Source: Stenoxybacter acetivorans DSM 19021
GTDB lineage: Bacteria > Pseudomonadota > Gammaproteobacteria > Burkholderiales > Neisseriaceae
Length of the DNA: 64,000 bases
Direction of reading: 5' to 3'
Assembly (NCBI RefSeq): GCF_000745895.1
Contig: NZ_JQKE01000004.1
Coordinates: forward strand, 1 to 64,000
Shown here: positions 46,251 through 55,221 of the stretch, piece by piece
Numbering within the stretch: position 1 is the stretch's first letter
How the letters are laid out: every line of letters starts with the position of its first letter
Translations under genes and position numbers: made by a program
The notes under the pieces: model-generated
What the model was told of the DNA's origin: nothing
Database searches by the model: none
Seen by the model: only the letters and a program-made list of their open reading frames with translations

Positions 46251-46358
46251 CGGCTGTTTTTTGTACATGGATACGATTTTTTATTCCGATTTCTACCATA
46301 CAATGTTTGATTGTTTCAGATTGCTGTGTGATGAAAAAAAGCAGTTTGACTGTAAAAA
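46251..46358 (+). repeat. Dispersed ~110-bp repeat, copy C
   Basis: CGGCTGTTTTTTGTACATGG, then ATACGATTTTTTATTC, TTTGATTGTTTCAGATTGC and TGTGTGATGAAAAAAAG, then CAGTTTGACTGT, match copies A and D in order. It lies between the bamC terminator and the next gene. The rest of the 46175-46677 gap holds only a second DUS pair. Confidence 0.75.
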
Positions 46359-46620
46359 CATCATGAAAACAATACAACGCGAAATAGTATTCTCAAAATA
46401 ATGGGAAGTAAGTGAATCATGCTTTGGTGGCTCTCCTCGTGCAATTGTGAAAAAGAATTGCCGTTTGCTTTTGGAGTAATATTGATTTTGCAGTGGTATT
46501 GATATTTATTTTGTAAACATCGGTTTCAGGCAGCCATGATATGGCATCATCACACCGCCGCGCGGCACAAACGGCATCGGGAAAATCAAGAAACCATTTC
46601 TGACAACGATAATGATTTAT

Positions 46621-46660
46621 TTTGTTTTCAGGCAGCCTGCTTGATAAGGCTGCCTGAAAA
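46621..46660. terminator. DUS inverted pair before the small membrane protein gene
   Basis: TGTTTTCAGGCAGCCT and AGGCTGCCTGAAAACA make a 16-bp stem with an eight-base loop. It ends 18 bp before ATG 46678, so it lies in the leader of the next gene or downstream of a transcript from the left. Confidence 0.7.
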
Positions 46661-46677
46661 CACAAAAACAGCACACC

Positions 46678-46929
46678 ATGAAAAAAAACCAAACCTTTTT
46701 ATTGCTGATTGCGTCATTCACCTTGATGTTTATCGGCTTGGTCGCTTTGGGCGGTTATTTTTGGACACAAAGCCAAAAGGGCATCTCCTTGGTTTGCTTT
46801 TTGTTGTCTTTTGCCGCCGTGATCGGACAAATGGCTTCTTTGGCGTTGTTTTTGCGTGAACGCAGTTTTCAGGCAGCCCGTTTATCTCAATATCAAATCC
46901 AAACGCAAAAAACGGAATCCAAATCATGA
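46678..46929 (+). CDS. Small two-helix membrane protein
   Basis: This 83-residue protein has two hydrophobic segments (about 7-29 and 36-60) and a charged C-terminal tail (ERSFQAARLSQYQIQTQKTESKS). I do not recognise a family. The stop codon overlaps the rdgB start (ATGA), so the two are translated together. A degenerate DUS near 46866 encodes SFQAA. Coding status rests on the overlap and on hydrophobicity; no strong ribosome site precedes its ATG. Confidence 0.65.
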   Translation: MKKNQTFLLLIASFTLMFIGLVALGGYFWTQSQKGISLVCFLLSFAAVIGQMASLALFLRERSFQAARLSQYQIQTQKTESKS

Positions 46930-47537
46930 CAAAGCCCATGACACAGTTGGTATTGGCGAGCAACAACAGCGGGAAATTGACAGAATTTCAAGCCTGTTTC
47001 GCACCTTTGAGCATTCAATTATTGCCGCAAGCACAATTTCAGGTTGCTGAATGTGCCGAACCGTATCACACCTTTATTGAAAATGCCTTAACCAAAGCCC
47101 GTCATGCCAGCCGCATCAGCGGCTTACCCGCATTGGCAGACGATTCCGGTATTTGTGCCGCCGCTTTGGGCGGATTGCCGGGCGTGTATTCAGCGCGTTA
47201 TGCGGGTGATAATCCGAAATCCGATGCTGCCAACAATGCCAAACTCAGTGCCGAATTAAGCAAAAAGACGGATAAAAACGTTTATTACTATTGCGTATTG
47301 ATTTTAACGCGCCATGAAAATGACCCGCAACCGCTGATTGCTGATGCTGTCTGGCACGGTGTGTGGCAAACAGAGGCAGCGGGCAGAGGCGGATTTGGCT
47401 ACGACCCGCACTTTTACTTGCCTGAATATGGGAAAACAGCTGCCGAGCTCAGTGCTGCGGAAAAAAATCGGGTAAGTCATCGGGGGCAAGCGTTGGCGGC
47501 ATTGATGAATAAGCTGAAAGCGGCTGAAACACCGTAA
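46926..47537 (+). CDS. rdgB: XTP/dITP pyrophosphatase RdgB
   Basis: RdgB hydrolyses dITP, dXTP and related non-canonical purine nucleotides and so keeps them out of DNA. The 203-residue protein contains QLVLASNNSGKLTEFQACF, TFIENALTKARHASRISGLPALADDSGICAAALGGLPGVYSARYAG and GRGGFGYDPHFYLPEYGKTAAELSAAEKNRVSHRGQAL, which are the family signatures. In E. coli rdgB is followed by hemW; here a carnitine acyltransferase gene lies between them. Confidence 0.95.
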   Translation: MTKPMTQLVLASNNSGKLTEFQACFAPLSIQLLPQAQFQVAECAEPYHTFIENALTKARHASRISGLPALADDSGICAAALGGLPGVYSARYAGDNPKSDAANNAKLSAELSKKTDKNVYYYCVLILTRHENDPQPLIADAVWHGVWQTEAAGRGGFGYDPHFYLPEYGKTAAELSAAEKNRVSHRGQALAALMNKLKAAETP

Positions 47538-47652
47538 AACCATTGCGGATTGATGAATGAAATCACCATAAAATGCGTTCAGCAAAGCGAGGGCGTTAAT
47601 AATGAAGGGCGGATAATCGGCAATGCAGTCATCAGATGAACGAGAAAACACT

Positions 47653-49386
47653 ATGCAAAAATTATCACCTTTACCGCTTCCGCCGTTGGACGATACGTTT
47701 CCTCGGTTTTTACACTGGGCGCAGCCCTTTCTTAATGAACAGCAGCAAGCAGAAACCGCGGCAACCATTCAGCGCTTAAAACCCGATGCCGAACAATGGC
47801 AAGCACAGTTGGCAGAAAAACAGAAAAATCAACCAACAGGCTGGTTGTATGATGATTGGATTCACTCCTATCTCAGCACCCGCGAGCCGCTCACCTTGTC
47901 CGCCAATTTTGCTGTTGAAATTTTCCCCGAAGTTCAAAAAGATGTTTCGTTTTTAGAGCATTTTATTCATGCTTTGGTACACATCGCTTCTCTTTGGCAG
48001 CAGAAAAAATATCCGCCTGAATCAGATCTGCGCGGCAGTGCCATTGATATGAATCCTTTTGCCGTATTGGGCGGTTATTGCCGAATTCCCAAGCCGCGCG
48101 AAGACATGCTGTATTTTGCGAGAAACAGCAAACACATTGCTGTTTATCATCACGATCAATTGTATCGGCTTGAGGTTTTAGACAATGATTTTCAGGCAGC
48201 CCAATTGCCCGACATCATCGGTATGCTGACAGCAAAGGCGCATCAAAACAATGATATTAGGCTGTCTGCGGCGGGATTTATGCCTATTGATGATGCGGCG
48301 GCATGGCGGACAATGCTGAAAGAAAGCCACGCGGATTATTTTGAGACGATTGAATCATCATTGTTTACGATTACCTTGATCGATGAAGCGGCAAACACCG
48401 AAAATGAAGCCTTGCGGCAAGCCTTGTTTTTAAACGGAAGTCATGGCTGGCCGTTTAAATCCATGCACTTTGTGTTTAATACTTTTAATAACCGATTGTG
48501 GGCAAATTTTGAACACAGCTACCAAGATGCCGGATTGCTGACTGCGTTGTTACAGAAAGTGCAAATCTTTATGGCAAATAATGCAAACGTCATTGGCGGT
48601 AACATTATTCGGGCATTGCCGCAGCGCATCAGCGAAAACCTGAGTACAAAACAGCAAAAACAATTGGCGGTTTATCAGCAAAACTATCTTCAAAAAACAC
48701 AAAATACAGTGATTCAATCACTTAAATATGCCGTAAACCCGCAAGTGATTAAAACAGTGGGTGCAGATGCTTTATGCCAGCTGATTCATGTGTATGCCAT
48801 TCTTAAAGTAATGGGTGAACCAAGAAGCATTTATGAGGCCGTTGCCGTACCGCATTTTGCTTATGGCAGAACGGAATGTGTCAGGGCTTTTTCGGCGCAG
48901 ATGCAGGCATTGGCAGCGGCGATGCTTGGCGGGTGTACGGCATCAAAAGAGATTCTGAGTGCTTTATTGGCAGCAGCGGTACAGGAACACAAAAACCGCA
49001 TCAAGCAGTGTAAAAAAGGGCTGGGTGTGGACAGGCATCTGCTGGGATTGAAATTAGCAGCCGAACAAGATAAATCCGTATCAACTGCTGCCCAAGTGTT
49101 TTTTAACGGACAAGCCTATCAAAAAGAATCAGAAAATTTCTTTTCAACATCATCATTGGGTGCGGTTGGCTTAACAGGCGTGCTGATTTATAACCCCGTT
49201 GAAAGTGAAGGATTTGGTGTGGCGTATGGTTACCGAGAAAATGCCGTGATTTGGCATTTGTCTTATGCCAAGCATTTGTCTGCCCAAGCGCAAGCCATTG
49301 CCGAAGCCTTTCAGGAAGGTTTGGCGTGTGCGGAACGATTGGTTGGCATCTGCGGTGAATATCTATTGAATGAAAAAAACCAATAA
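47653..49386 (+). CDS. Choline/carnitine O-acyltransferase
   Basis: This 577-residue protein belongs to the choline/carnitine acyltransferase family, which moves acyl groups between CoA and carnitine or choline and is common in eukaryotes but rare in bacteria. It starts LPPLDDTFPRFLHWAQPFL, the family's substrate-tunnel segment. The catalytic histidine is in NRLWANFEHSYQDAG (near 295), in the usual EHSxxD setting. CoA-binding KKGLGVDRHLLGLKL, YGRTECVRAFSAQM and the late FFSTSSLG (STS-like motif) also match. I chose ATG 47653 (MQKLSPLPLPP) over an earlier start at 47623. It ends on the base where hemW starts and follows rdgB by about 115 bp. Confidence 0.85.
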   Translation: MQKLSPLPLPPLDDTFPRFLHWAQPFLNEQQQAETAATIQRLKPDAEQWQAQLAEKQKNQPTGWLYDDWIHSYLSTREPLTLSANFAVEIFPEVQKDVSFLEHFIHALVHIASLWQQKKYPPESDLRGSAIDMNPFAVLGGYCRIPKPREDMLYFARNSKHIAVYHHDQLYRLEVLDNDFQAAQLPDIIGMLTAKAHQNNDIRLSAAGFMPIDDAAAWRTMLKESHADYFETIESSLFTITLIDEAANTENEALRQALFLNGSHGWPFKSMHFVFNTFNNRLWANFEHSYQDAGLLTALLQKVQIFMANNANVIGGNIIRALPQRISENLSTKQQKQLAVYQQNYLQKTQNTVIQSLKYAVNPQVIKTVGADALCQLIHVYAILKVMGEPRSIYEAVAVPHFAYGRTECVRAFSAQMQALAAAMLGGCTASKEILSALLAAAVQEHKNRIKQCKKGLGVDRHLLGLKLAAEQDKSVSTAAQVFFNGQAYQKESENFFSTSSLGAVGLTGVLIYNPVESEGFGVAYGYRENAVIWHLSYAKHLSAQAQAIAEAFQEGLACAERLVGICGEYLLNEKNQ

Positions 49387-50618
49387 TGGCAACAGTTGTT
49401 AATGCGGCGCAAGAGCAGGCGGGGTATTTCTTTTCAGGCAGCCGTTCTGTTTCCCTGATCCAGTTGCCGCCTTTATCCTTGTATGTTCACATTCCGTGGT
49501 GTGTTCGGAAATGCCCGTATTGTGATTTCAATTCACACGCACAGCAAGGCAGTTTGTCAGAACAGGATTATATTCGGGCATTGCTGATGGATTTGGAACA
49601 AGAATTACCGCTGGTGTGGGGAAGGTCAATTGGCAGTATTTTTATCGGCGGCGGTACACCGGGATTGTTTTCAGCCGCAGCCATTGATGAATTATTAAGC
49701 GGTATCCGCGCCCGCTTGCGTGTGTTGCCTGAAGCCGAAATAACACTGGAAACCAACCCGGGAACATTTGAGCAAGTCCGTTTTCAAGGATTTCGCCAAG
49801 CAGGGATTAATCGCCTGTCGATTGGCGTGCAAAGTTTTAATGATGCGGCACTTGCGGCTCTGGGGCGTATTCACAACCACCGTGAAGCCTTGGTTGCCAT
49901 TGAAGCGGCATTGATGCTGTTTGATAAAGTGAATATTGATTTAATGTATGCTTTGCCGGCACAAAATGTTCAGGCAGCCTTAAATGACATTCAAACGGCA
50001 ATGAACACGGGTGTACGCCACATCAGCGCGTATCAGCTTACCTTAGAGCCGAATACCGCATTTGGGCATACGCCGCCGCCCGGCTTACCTGAAGAAGATG
50101 CGCTTGCTGATATTGAAGAAGCCGTGCATGGGCGGTTAAGCTCGGCAGGGTTTTATCGTTATGAAACCTCTGCTTTTGCCCGCGATGCCGCACAGCCATG
50201 CCGCCACAATCTGAATTACTGGCAATTTGGTGATTACCTCGGCATCGGTGCGGGCGCACATGGCAAGATTTCATCGGCAAACGGTATTCTGCGTACCGTA
50301 AAAAGCCGCCACCCCAAAGATTATTTGGCGGCAATGCTGTCATCTTGCCCGCAAGATGCCGTTGTGCGGAAAGAAATTCACCCGCACGATTTGCCGTTTG
50401 AATTTATGATGAATGCTTTGCGTTTAACCGAAGGCGTTGACACTGCTCTGTTCACTGAACGCACGGGTTTGAGTGTGGCAAATATTAGCCGCAATATTGA
50501 CACTGCCGTTAAGCGCGGTTTATTGGACAGCAACCCCGCCCGTCTGTACCCCACTGCTTTAGGGCAGCGTTTTTTGAATGATTTGCTGGCAATATTTTTG
50601 GCGGAAGGGAAAAATTGA
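49386..50618 (+). CDS. hemW: Radical SAM heme chaperone HemW
   Basis: HemW binds a [4Fe-4S] cluster and SAM and delivers heme to respiratory enzymes; it was long mislabelled as an oxygen-independent coproporphyrinogen oxidase. The 410-residue protein has LYVHIPWCVRKCPYCDFNSH, the radical-SAM CxxxCxxC at Cys39, Cys43 and Cys46, with the extra residues typical of HemW, then GGGTPGLF, ETNPGTF and RLSIGVQSF. It has an N-terminal extension of about 30 residues compared with E. coli HemW. The start overlaps the stop of the acyltransferase gene by one base. An exact DUS lies inside near 49970. Confidence 0.92.
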   Translation: MATVVNAAQEQAGYFFSGSRSVSLIQLPPLSLYVHIPWCVRKCPYCDFNSHAQQGSLSEQDYIRALLMDLEQELPLVWGRSIGSIFIGGGTPGLFSAAAIDELLSGIRARLRVLPEAEITLETNPGTFEQVRFQGFRQAGINRLSIGVQSFNDAALAALGRIHNHREALVAIEAALMLFDKVNIDLMYALPAQNVQAALNDIQTAMNTGVRHISAYQLTLEPNTAFGHTPPPGLPEEDALADIEEAVHGRLSSAGFYRYETSAFARDAAQPCRHNLNYWQFGDYLGIGAGAHGKISSANGILRTVKSRHPKDYLAAMLSSCPQDAVVRKEIHPHDLPFEFMMNALRLTEGVDTALFTERTGLSVANISRNIDTAVKRGLLDSNPARLYPTALGQRFLNDLLAIFLAEGKN

Positions 50619-50658
50619 ATACGATAATTTGATTTTAGAGGCAGTAATATTGTTCCTA

Positions 50659-50706
50659 AAAAAGCAACCGCACTTGTTTTTATCAAGACAAGTGCGGTTG
50701 CTTTTT
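50659..50706. terminator. Bidirectional terminator carrying Haemophilus-type uptake cores
   Basis: AAAAAGCAACCGCACTTG (50659-50676) and CAAGTGCGGTTGCTTTTT (50689-50706) form an 18-bp stem between convergent hemW and etfA. Both arms contain AAGTGCGGT or its complement, the nine-base core of the Haemophilus influenzae uptake signal sequence. Confidence 0.9.
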
Positions 50707-50748
50707 GATACAGTATTACGGTTTTTCGTTTTTTTAGATGCAAGAATA

Positions 50749-51681
50749 TCAGCCCAAAGCCGCTGTTAATTCCGGTACGGCGGTAAATAAATCCGCCACC
50801 AAACCATAATCTGCCACATTAAAAATCGGTGCGTCCGGGTCTTTATTGATGGCAACGATGACTTTGCTGTCTTGCATGCCCGCCAAGTGTTGTATTGCAC
50901 CGGAAATGCCGATGGCGAAATATAATTCGGGAGCAACCACTTTACCGGTTTGTCCGACTTGGTAATCGTTGGGTGCGTAGCCCGCGTCCACGGCGGCGCG
51001 AGATGCACCGATGGCGGCGTTCAATTTGTCTGCCAGCGGCATCAATATGCGGTTAAATTCTTCGGCACTGCCCAAGGCTCGCCCGCCGGAAACGATGATT
51101 TTGGCTTGTGTTAATTCAGGGCGGTCTGATTGAGTTAATTCGCGGCTGACAAATCGGCTCAAGTTTTGCACCGGCGCAGCGGCAATACTTTCCACAACGG
51201 CATTGCCGCCTGTTGCTGCCGCTGCGTCAAACGCAGTCGCGCGAATGGTTAATACCAATTGGTTGTCATCGCTTTGTACCGTGGCAAAGGCGTTGCCGGC
51301 GTAAATTGGGCGCACAAAAGTATGTGCGTCCACCACCTCGGTTAAATCAGACACTTGCGGACAATCAAGCGATGCGGCGATGCGCGGCATCAGGTTTTTG
51401 CCAAACGCGGTTGCCGTGGCGGCGATGTGGCTGTAATCTTTGGCGATACTTACAACCAAAGGTGCGATTTCTTCAGCCAGCCCGTTGGCGTAGTGTTCGG
51501 CATCAGCGAGCAATATTTTGGCAACACCGTTAATGTGTTTGGCTTCTTCTGCCACGCTTTGCGCATGGCTGCCGGCAACCAAAACATGTACTTCACCCAG
51601 TTTTTCAGCGGCGGTAACGGCGTGTAAAGTGGCGGGATTGAGTTTATTGTTGTCGTGTTCGGCAATAATTAATATGGTCAT
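50749..51681 (-). CDS. etfA: Electron transfer flavoprotein alpha subunit
   Basis: EtfA and EtfB form the FAD/AMP heterodimer that accepts electrons from acyl-CoA dehydrogenases and passes them to ETF-ubiquinone oxidoreductase. The protein has the N-terminal ETF domain ([28 protein letters not shown]) and the C-terminal FAD-binding domain with [75 protein letters not shown], the ETF alpha signature. ATG 51681 is preferred because AGGA lies seven bases upstream. It follows etfB by nine bases. Confidence 0.95.
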   Translation of the reverse strand: MTILIIAEHDNNKLNPATLHAVTAAEKLGEVHVLVAGSHAQSVAEEAKHINGVAKILLADAEHYANGLAEEIAPLVVSIAKDYSHIAATATAFGKNLMPRIAASLDCPQVSDLTEVVDAHTFVRPIYAGNAFATVQSDDNQLVLTIRATAFDAAAATGGNAVVESIAAAPVQNLSRFVSRELTQSDRPELTQAKIIVSGGRALGSAEEFNRILMPLADKLNAAIGASRAAVDAGYAPNDYQVGQTGKVVAPELYFAIGISGAIQHLAGMQDSKVIVAINKDPDAPIFNVADYGLVADLFTAVPELTAALG

Positions 51682-51690
51682 TATCATTCC

Positions 51691-52440
51691 TCAAATAACT
51701 TTGGCTTCGTTTTTTAATTTGCTGACAAGTTCGGCAACGCTTTCTACTTTTACGCCGGCAGTGCGTGTTTTGGGTTCAGCCACTTTGATTTGGCGCAAGC
51801 GCGGGGTAATGTCCACGCCCAATTCAGCAGCGGTTTTTTTCTCCAGTGGTTTTTTCTTTGCTTGCATGATGTTGGGTAATTTTACGTAGCGCGGCTCGTT
51901 TAAGCGCAAATCGGTGCTGATAACCGCCGGTAAAGTTAATGCCAGTGTTTCCAAACCGCCGTCAATTTCACGGGTGAGCAAAACTTCACCTTCGCCGATG
52001 ACCACTTTACTGGCAAATGTGCCTTGCGGTGCGTTCATCAGGGCTGCCAGCATTTGTGCGGTTTGATTGGCATCATCATCAATTGCTTGTTTACCCAAGA
52101 GCAGTAAGTCCGGTTTTTCGCTGTCGGCAATGGCTTTCAGCAGTTTTGCCACTGCTAAAGGTTCGAGTTTTTCATCGGTTTCAACGTGAACAGCACGGTC
52201 TGCACCCATTGCCAAAGCCGTGCGTAAGGTCTCTTCACATTGCTTCACACCCAAAGATACCACCACGATTTCGGTGATTTTTCCCGCTTCTTTCAAGCGC
52301 ACGGCTTCTTCTACCGCGATTTCGTCAAACGGATTCATTGACATCTTAACGTTGCCGATGTCCACGTCTGAACCGTCTGTTTTTACACGCACTTTGACGT
52401 TGTAATCAACCACCCGTTTTACTGCAACCAATGCTTTCAT
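51691..52440 (-). CDS. etfB: Electron transfer flavoprotein beta subunit
   Basis: EtfB is the AMP-binding partner of EtfA. The 249-residue sequence begins [20 protein letters not shown] and has [48 protein letters not shown] and [28 protein letters not shown], all typical. AAGGAG lies seven bases before the ATG. The pair is next to acyl-CoA dehydrogenase and CoA-transferase genes and would carry their electrons to the quinone pool. Confidence 0.95.
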   Translation of the reverse strand: MKALVAVKRVVDYNVKVRVKTDGSDVDIGNVKMSMNPFDEIAVEEAVRLKEAGKITEIVVVSLGVKQCEETLRTALAMGADRAVHVETDEKLEPLAVAKLLKAIADSEKPDLLLLGKQAIDDDANQTAQMLAALMNAPQGTFASKVVIGEGEVLLTREIDGGLETLALTLPAVISTDLRLNEPRYVKLPNIMQAKKKPLEKKTAAELGVDITPRLRQIKVAEPKTRTAGVKVESVAELVSKLKNEAKVI

Positions 52441-52578
52441 GGATACTCCTTGTGTCTTGTCTGAATTCAGTTATCACACGATGTTTTCCGACTGTGGTTT
52501 ATTTTAACCAAATATGAAGGTCAATAGTGATGAAACTGTTTTGATTGGATTTTTTAATTTTTACTTTATTCAAAGCAA

Positions 52579-53811
52579 TTAAACAATTCCTTTTTCTGCC
52601 AATGTCTGTATTTGTGCGGCATCCATGCCGAGTAAATCACTCAAAATTTCATGGGTATGCTGCCCCAATGTTGGCGGTGCCATGCGGTATTCTACCGGTG
52701 AGCCGCTTAATTTCAGCGGGCTGGCAACCAGCGGCACGCTGCCGTTGGCGGTGAGCGGGTGCGGCAGTTCGACTTTCATGCCGCGATGCTGAACTTGCGG
52801 GTGCGCAAAGGTCTGGGCGATATTATTAATTGCGCCGCACGGAACACCGGCTTTTTCCAGCGGGCTAATCCAATCGGCAACATTTTTTTCTGATAACGCA
52901 GATTGCAGCATGGATATAATAATTTCACGGTTGCGCACACGTCCGGCATTGGTTTTGAAGCGGTCGTCTGCTGCCCATTCTCGGTGATCAAGAATTTCAC
53001 AAAGTTTGGCAAATTGGCTGTCATTGCCCACCGCCAGCACCATTTGCCCGTCTTTGGTATCGAACACTTGATACGGTACGATGTTGGCATGGGCATTGCC
53101 TTGGCGTTTCGGAATATTGCCCGATACCAAGTAATTCATATTCATGTTTGCCAAGGCGGCTACCTGAACATCAAGCAAGGCAGTGTCAATGTATTGACCT
53201 TCGCCGCTGCTGTGGCGGTGATTAATGGCGGCAAGAATGGCAACGGTTGCGTACATGCCGGTCATAATATCGGCAAATGCCACGCCGACTTTTTGCGGAC
53301 CGCCGCCGGGTAAATCGTCGCGCTCGCCGGTGATGCTCATCAAGCCGCCCATGCCTTGTACAACAAAATCATAACCTGCCAAAGAAGAAAGCGGACCGTC
53401 CTGCCCAAAGCCGGTAATGGAGCAGTAAATCAGGCGCGGATTGATGATTTTTAAATCGTCATAGCTCAAGCCGTAGCGTTTCATGTCGCCGACTTTGTAG
53501 TTTTCGATAAATACATCACTGTTTTTCACCAATTCACGCACCAAGGCTTGTCCTTCCGGCTTGGATAAATTCAGAGTCAGCGATTTTTTATTGCGGTTTG
53601 CCGCCAGATAATAAGCAGAATCCGCAGTGCATTCTTTACCGTCTTTGTCTTTCAAATAGGGAGGTCCCCAGCCGCGCGTGTCATCGCCTGCACCGGGTCG
53701 TTCCACTTTGATTACTTCCGCACCCAAATCTGCCAAGATTTGTCCGCACCACGGTCCTGCCAGCACCCGGGATAAGTCCAATACGCGAATACCGCTTAAT
53801 GCACCGCTCAT
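52579..53811 (-). CDS. Class III CoA-transferase (CaiB/BaiF family)
   Basis: The 410-residue enzyme belongs to the class III CoA-transferases, which move CoA between carboxylic acids. Family marks are LSGIRVLDLSRVLAGPWCGQILADLGAEVIKVERPGAGDDTRGWGPPY, the catalytic Asp in FIENYKVGDMKRYGLSYDDLKIINPRLIYCSITGFGQDGP or the nearby GYDFVVQGMGGLMS, and DIMTGMYATVAILAAI. ATG 53811 has GGAGA upstream. It is divergent from the IclR gene and lies 138 bp downstream of nothing but the etfB start, on the same strand. In this cluster it most likely activates a dicarboxylate using succinyl-CoA or another donor; the exact pair is an inference. Confidence 0.85.
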   Translation of the reverse strand: MSGALSGIRVLDLSRVLAGPWCGQILADLGAEVIKVERPGAGDDTRGWGPPYLKDKDGKECTADSAYYLAANRNKKSLTLNLSKPEGQALVRELVKNSDVFIENYKVGDMKRYGLSYDDLKIINPRLIYCSITGFGQDGPLSSLAGYDFVVQGMGGLMSITGERDDLPGGGPQKVGVAFADIMTGMYATVAILAAINHRHSSGEGQYIDTALLDVQVAALANMNMNYLVSGNIPKRQGNAHANIVPYQVFDTKDGQMVLAVGNDSQFAKLCEILDHREWAADDRFKTNAGRVRNREIIISMLQSALSEKNVADWISPLEKAGVPCGAINNIAQTFAHPQVQHRGMKVELPHPLTANGSVPLVASPLKLSGSPVEYRMAPPTLGQHTHEILSDLLGMDAAQIQTLAEKGIV

Positions 53812-53878
53812 CATCATTCTCCAATAAAGGATTCAGTTAAAAAATACATCTGCGTAAGAATTTGGTGTGATGTAGTTT

Positions 53879-53914
53879 GTTCGCATTGCAGAATATTATT
53901 TCGCCATGCAGAAC
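53879..53914. promoter_or_regulatory. Tandem operator candidates for the IclR regulator
   Basis: GTTCGCATTGCAGAAT (53879-53894) and TTTCGCCATGCAGAAC (53899-53914) are two versions of the imperfect palindrome TTCGC-N-ATGCAGAA. Their centres are 20 bp apart, so they face the same side of the helix. They lie about 70-100 bp upstream of the CoA-transferase start. Confidence 0.5.
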
Positions 53915-54043
53915 ACAATGTCATTATTAAGTTTAAATTCTAAATAAAGTATTGGCATTTGTAAATTCAATAAAATAATAATTTTTTGATAAATAATATA
54001 TTATTATTTTACAAGCAGTTATTATTAATTATTTTTTACAATA

Positions 54044-54059
54044 TTCCGCATAGCGAAAT
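54044..54059. promoter_or_regulatory. Third operator candidate
   Basis: TTCCGCATAGCGAAAT is a further palindrome of the same type, closest to symmetry of the three, about 150 bp from the tandem pair. Two separated sites would allow a DNA loop. Confidence 0.45.
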
Positions 54060-54380
54060 GATATTTCATTTTTATTGACGAGGTGAAGAAAGGTATGCAA
54101 AATTATCACGGAAAGTGCAAAGTTGAATAAAGCCTGAATTGAGACATTGGTCTGCTGTAACAAAACAAAATAAAACGCCGCAAAAGGCAAATAAATACGG
54201 TTACGGTTGAAATTTACTGCTTGTGGGTTAAGTGCATCTGCATTGAGAAATTAAAGCGGCGGGTAAATTTCTGCGGCAGTGAATCGTTTTTCACTTGTAA
54301 CAAGTAGTTGGCCGTATGGCATCTTGTTTTTTGACTGTGAAAAATGGGTTTGGTAAGACAACATAATAAATACAACATAA

Positions 54381-55202
54381 ATGAATGATTTGAGTATGAC
54401 TGACTACATCAATAATGACATCGCCCGTTTCAATGAAGGAAGCGGCGAAAAAGAGAGGCAGTTTGTTACTGCGCTGGCACGAGGATTGGAAATTTTACGT
54501 TGTTTCAGTCCGGGTGAACGGTATTTGGGTGTGGCGGAATTATCACGCCGTTCGGGGATTCCGAAGCCGTCGGTTTCGCGTTTGGCAGGCACTTTGGTAA
54601 CGCTGGGCTACCTGGATTATTCGCCGGAGTTGTCCAAATACAGTTTGGGCATAGGTGTGTTGTCGCTGGGATATGCCATGCTGTCTAACATTGGTTTACG
54701 CCAAATGGTACGCCCGATGTTGCAGGAATTGGCGGAATATTCACAAGCTTCCGTGTCCATCGGCATGCGAGACCGTCTAAGTATGGTGTATGTGGAAACC
54801 GTGCGCAGCACCGCACCATTGGGCATGAGGCGAGGTGTCGGTTCACGCTTGCCAATGGGCTTAACGGCATTGGGTCATGCTTATTTAGCAGGGCTGCCTG
54901 AAAACGAGCGGGCATTTTTAATGGGACAATTGAGTGAACGTGCCGGTTCGGCATGGCCGCAAATGCAAGAATCCATTGAACAAAATTTGCATCACTGTGC
55001 TGTTCATGGGTTTTGTGTTTCCATTGCGCAGTGGGAAAAAGATGTGAGTGCGGTGGCTGTGCCGTTTCGTGATCACGACGGCACTTTGATGTCGTTCAGC
55101 TGCGGCGGTGCGGCATTTTTGCTGACTGAAGATCGTTTGAAAAGCGATATTGGTCCGCGTTTGGTCAATATCGTTAATAGCATCGGCGGACAATCCCGCT
55201 GA
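54381..55202 (+). CDS. IclR-family transcriptional regulator
   Basis: The 273-residue protein is an IclR regulator of the PcaR/PcaU/PobR type that controls aromatic and dicarboxylate catabolism. The N-terminal winged helix-turn-helix covers about 25-90 (ALARGLEILRCFSPGERYLGVAELSRRSGIPKPSVSRLAGTLVTLGYLDY). The effector domain covers about 95-270 (MVYVETVRSTAPLGMRRGVGSRLPMGLTALGHAYLAGLPENERA). It is divergent from the CoA-transferase and lies about 20 bp upstream of the acyl-CoA dehydrogenase, so it probably regulates both. The ligand may be an intermediate such as a dicarboxylate or its CoA ester; this is inference. Confidence 0.88.
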   Translation: MNDLSMTDYINNDIARFNEGSGEKERQFVTALARGLEILRCFSPGERYLGVAELSRRSGIPKPSVSRLAGTLVTLGYLDYSPELSKYSLGIGVLSLGYAMLSNIGLRQMVRPMLQELAEYSQASVSIGMRDRLSMVYVETVRSTAPLGMRRGVGSRLPMGLTALGHAYLAGLPENERAFLMGQLSERAGSAWPQMQESIEQNLHHCAVHGFCVSIAQWEKDVSAVAVPFRDHDGTLMSFSCGGAAFLLTEDRLKSDIGPRLVNIVNSIGGQSR

Positions 55203-55221
55203 AAATCATAAAGGAAAAAAC

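Larger units (their letters stand above)
53812..54380. promoter_or_regulatory. Divergent control region, CoA-transferase / IclR
   Basis: This 569-bp, very A/T-rich gap separates the divergent CoA-transferase and iclR-type genes. It carries three related palindromes listed separately. No open frame in it looks coding, and no uptake sequence is present. Confidence 0.6.
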
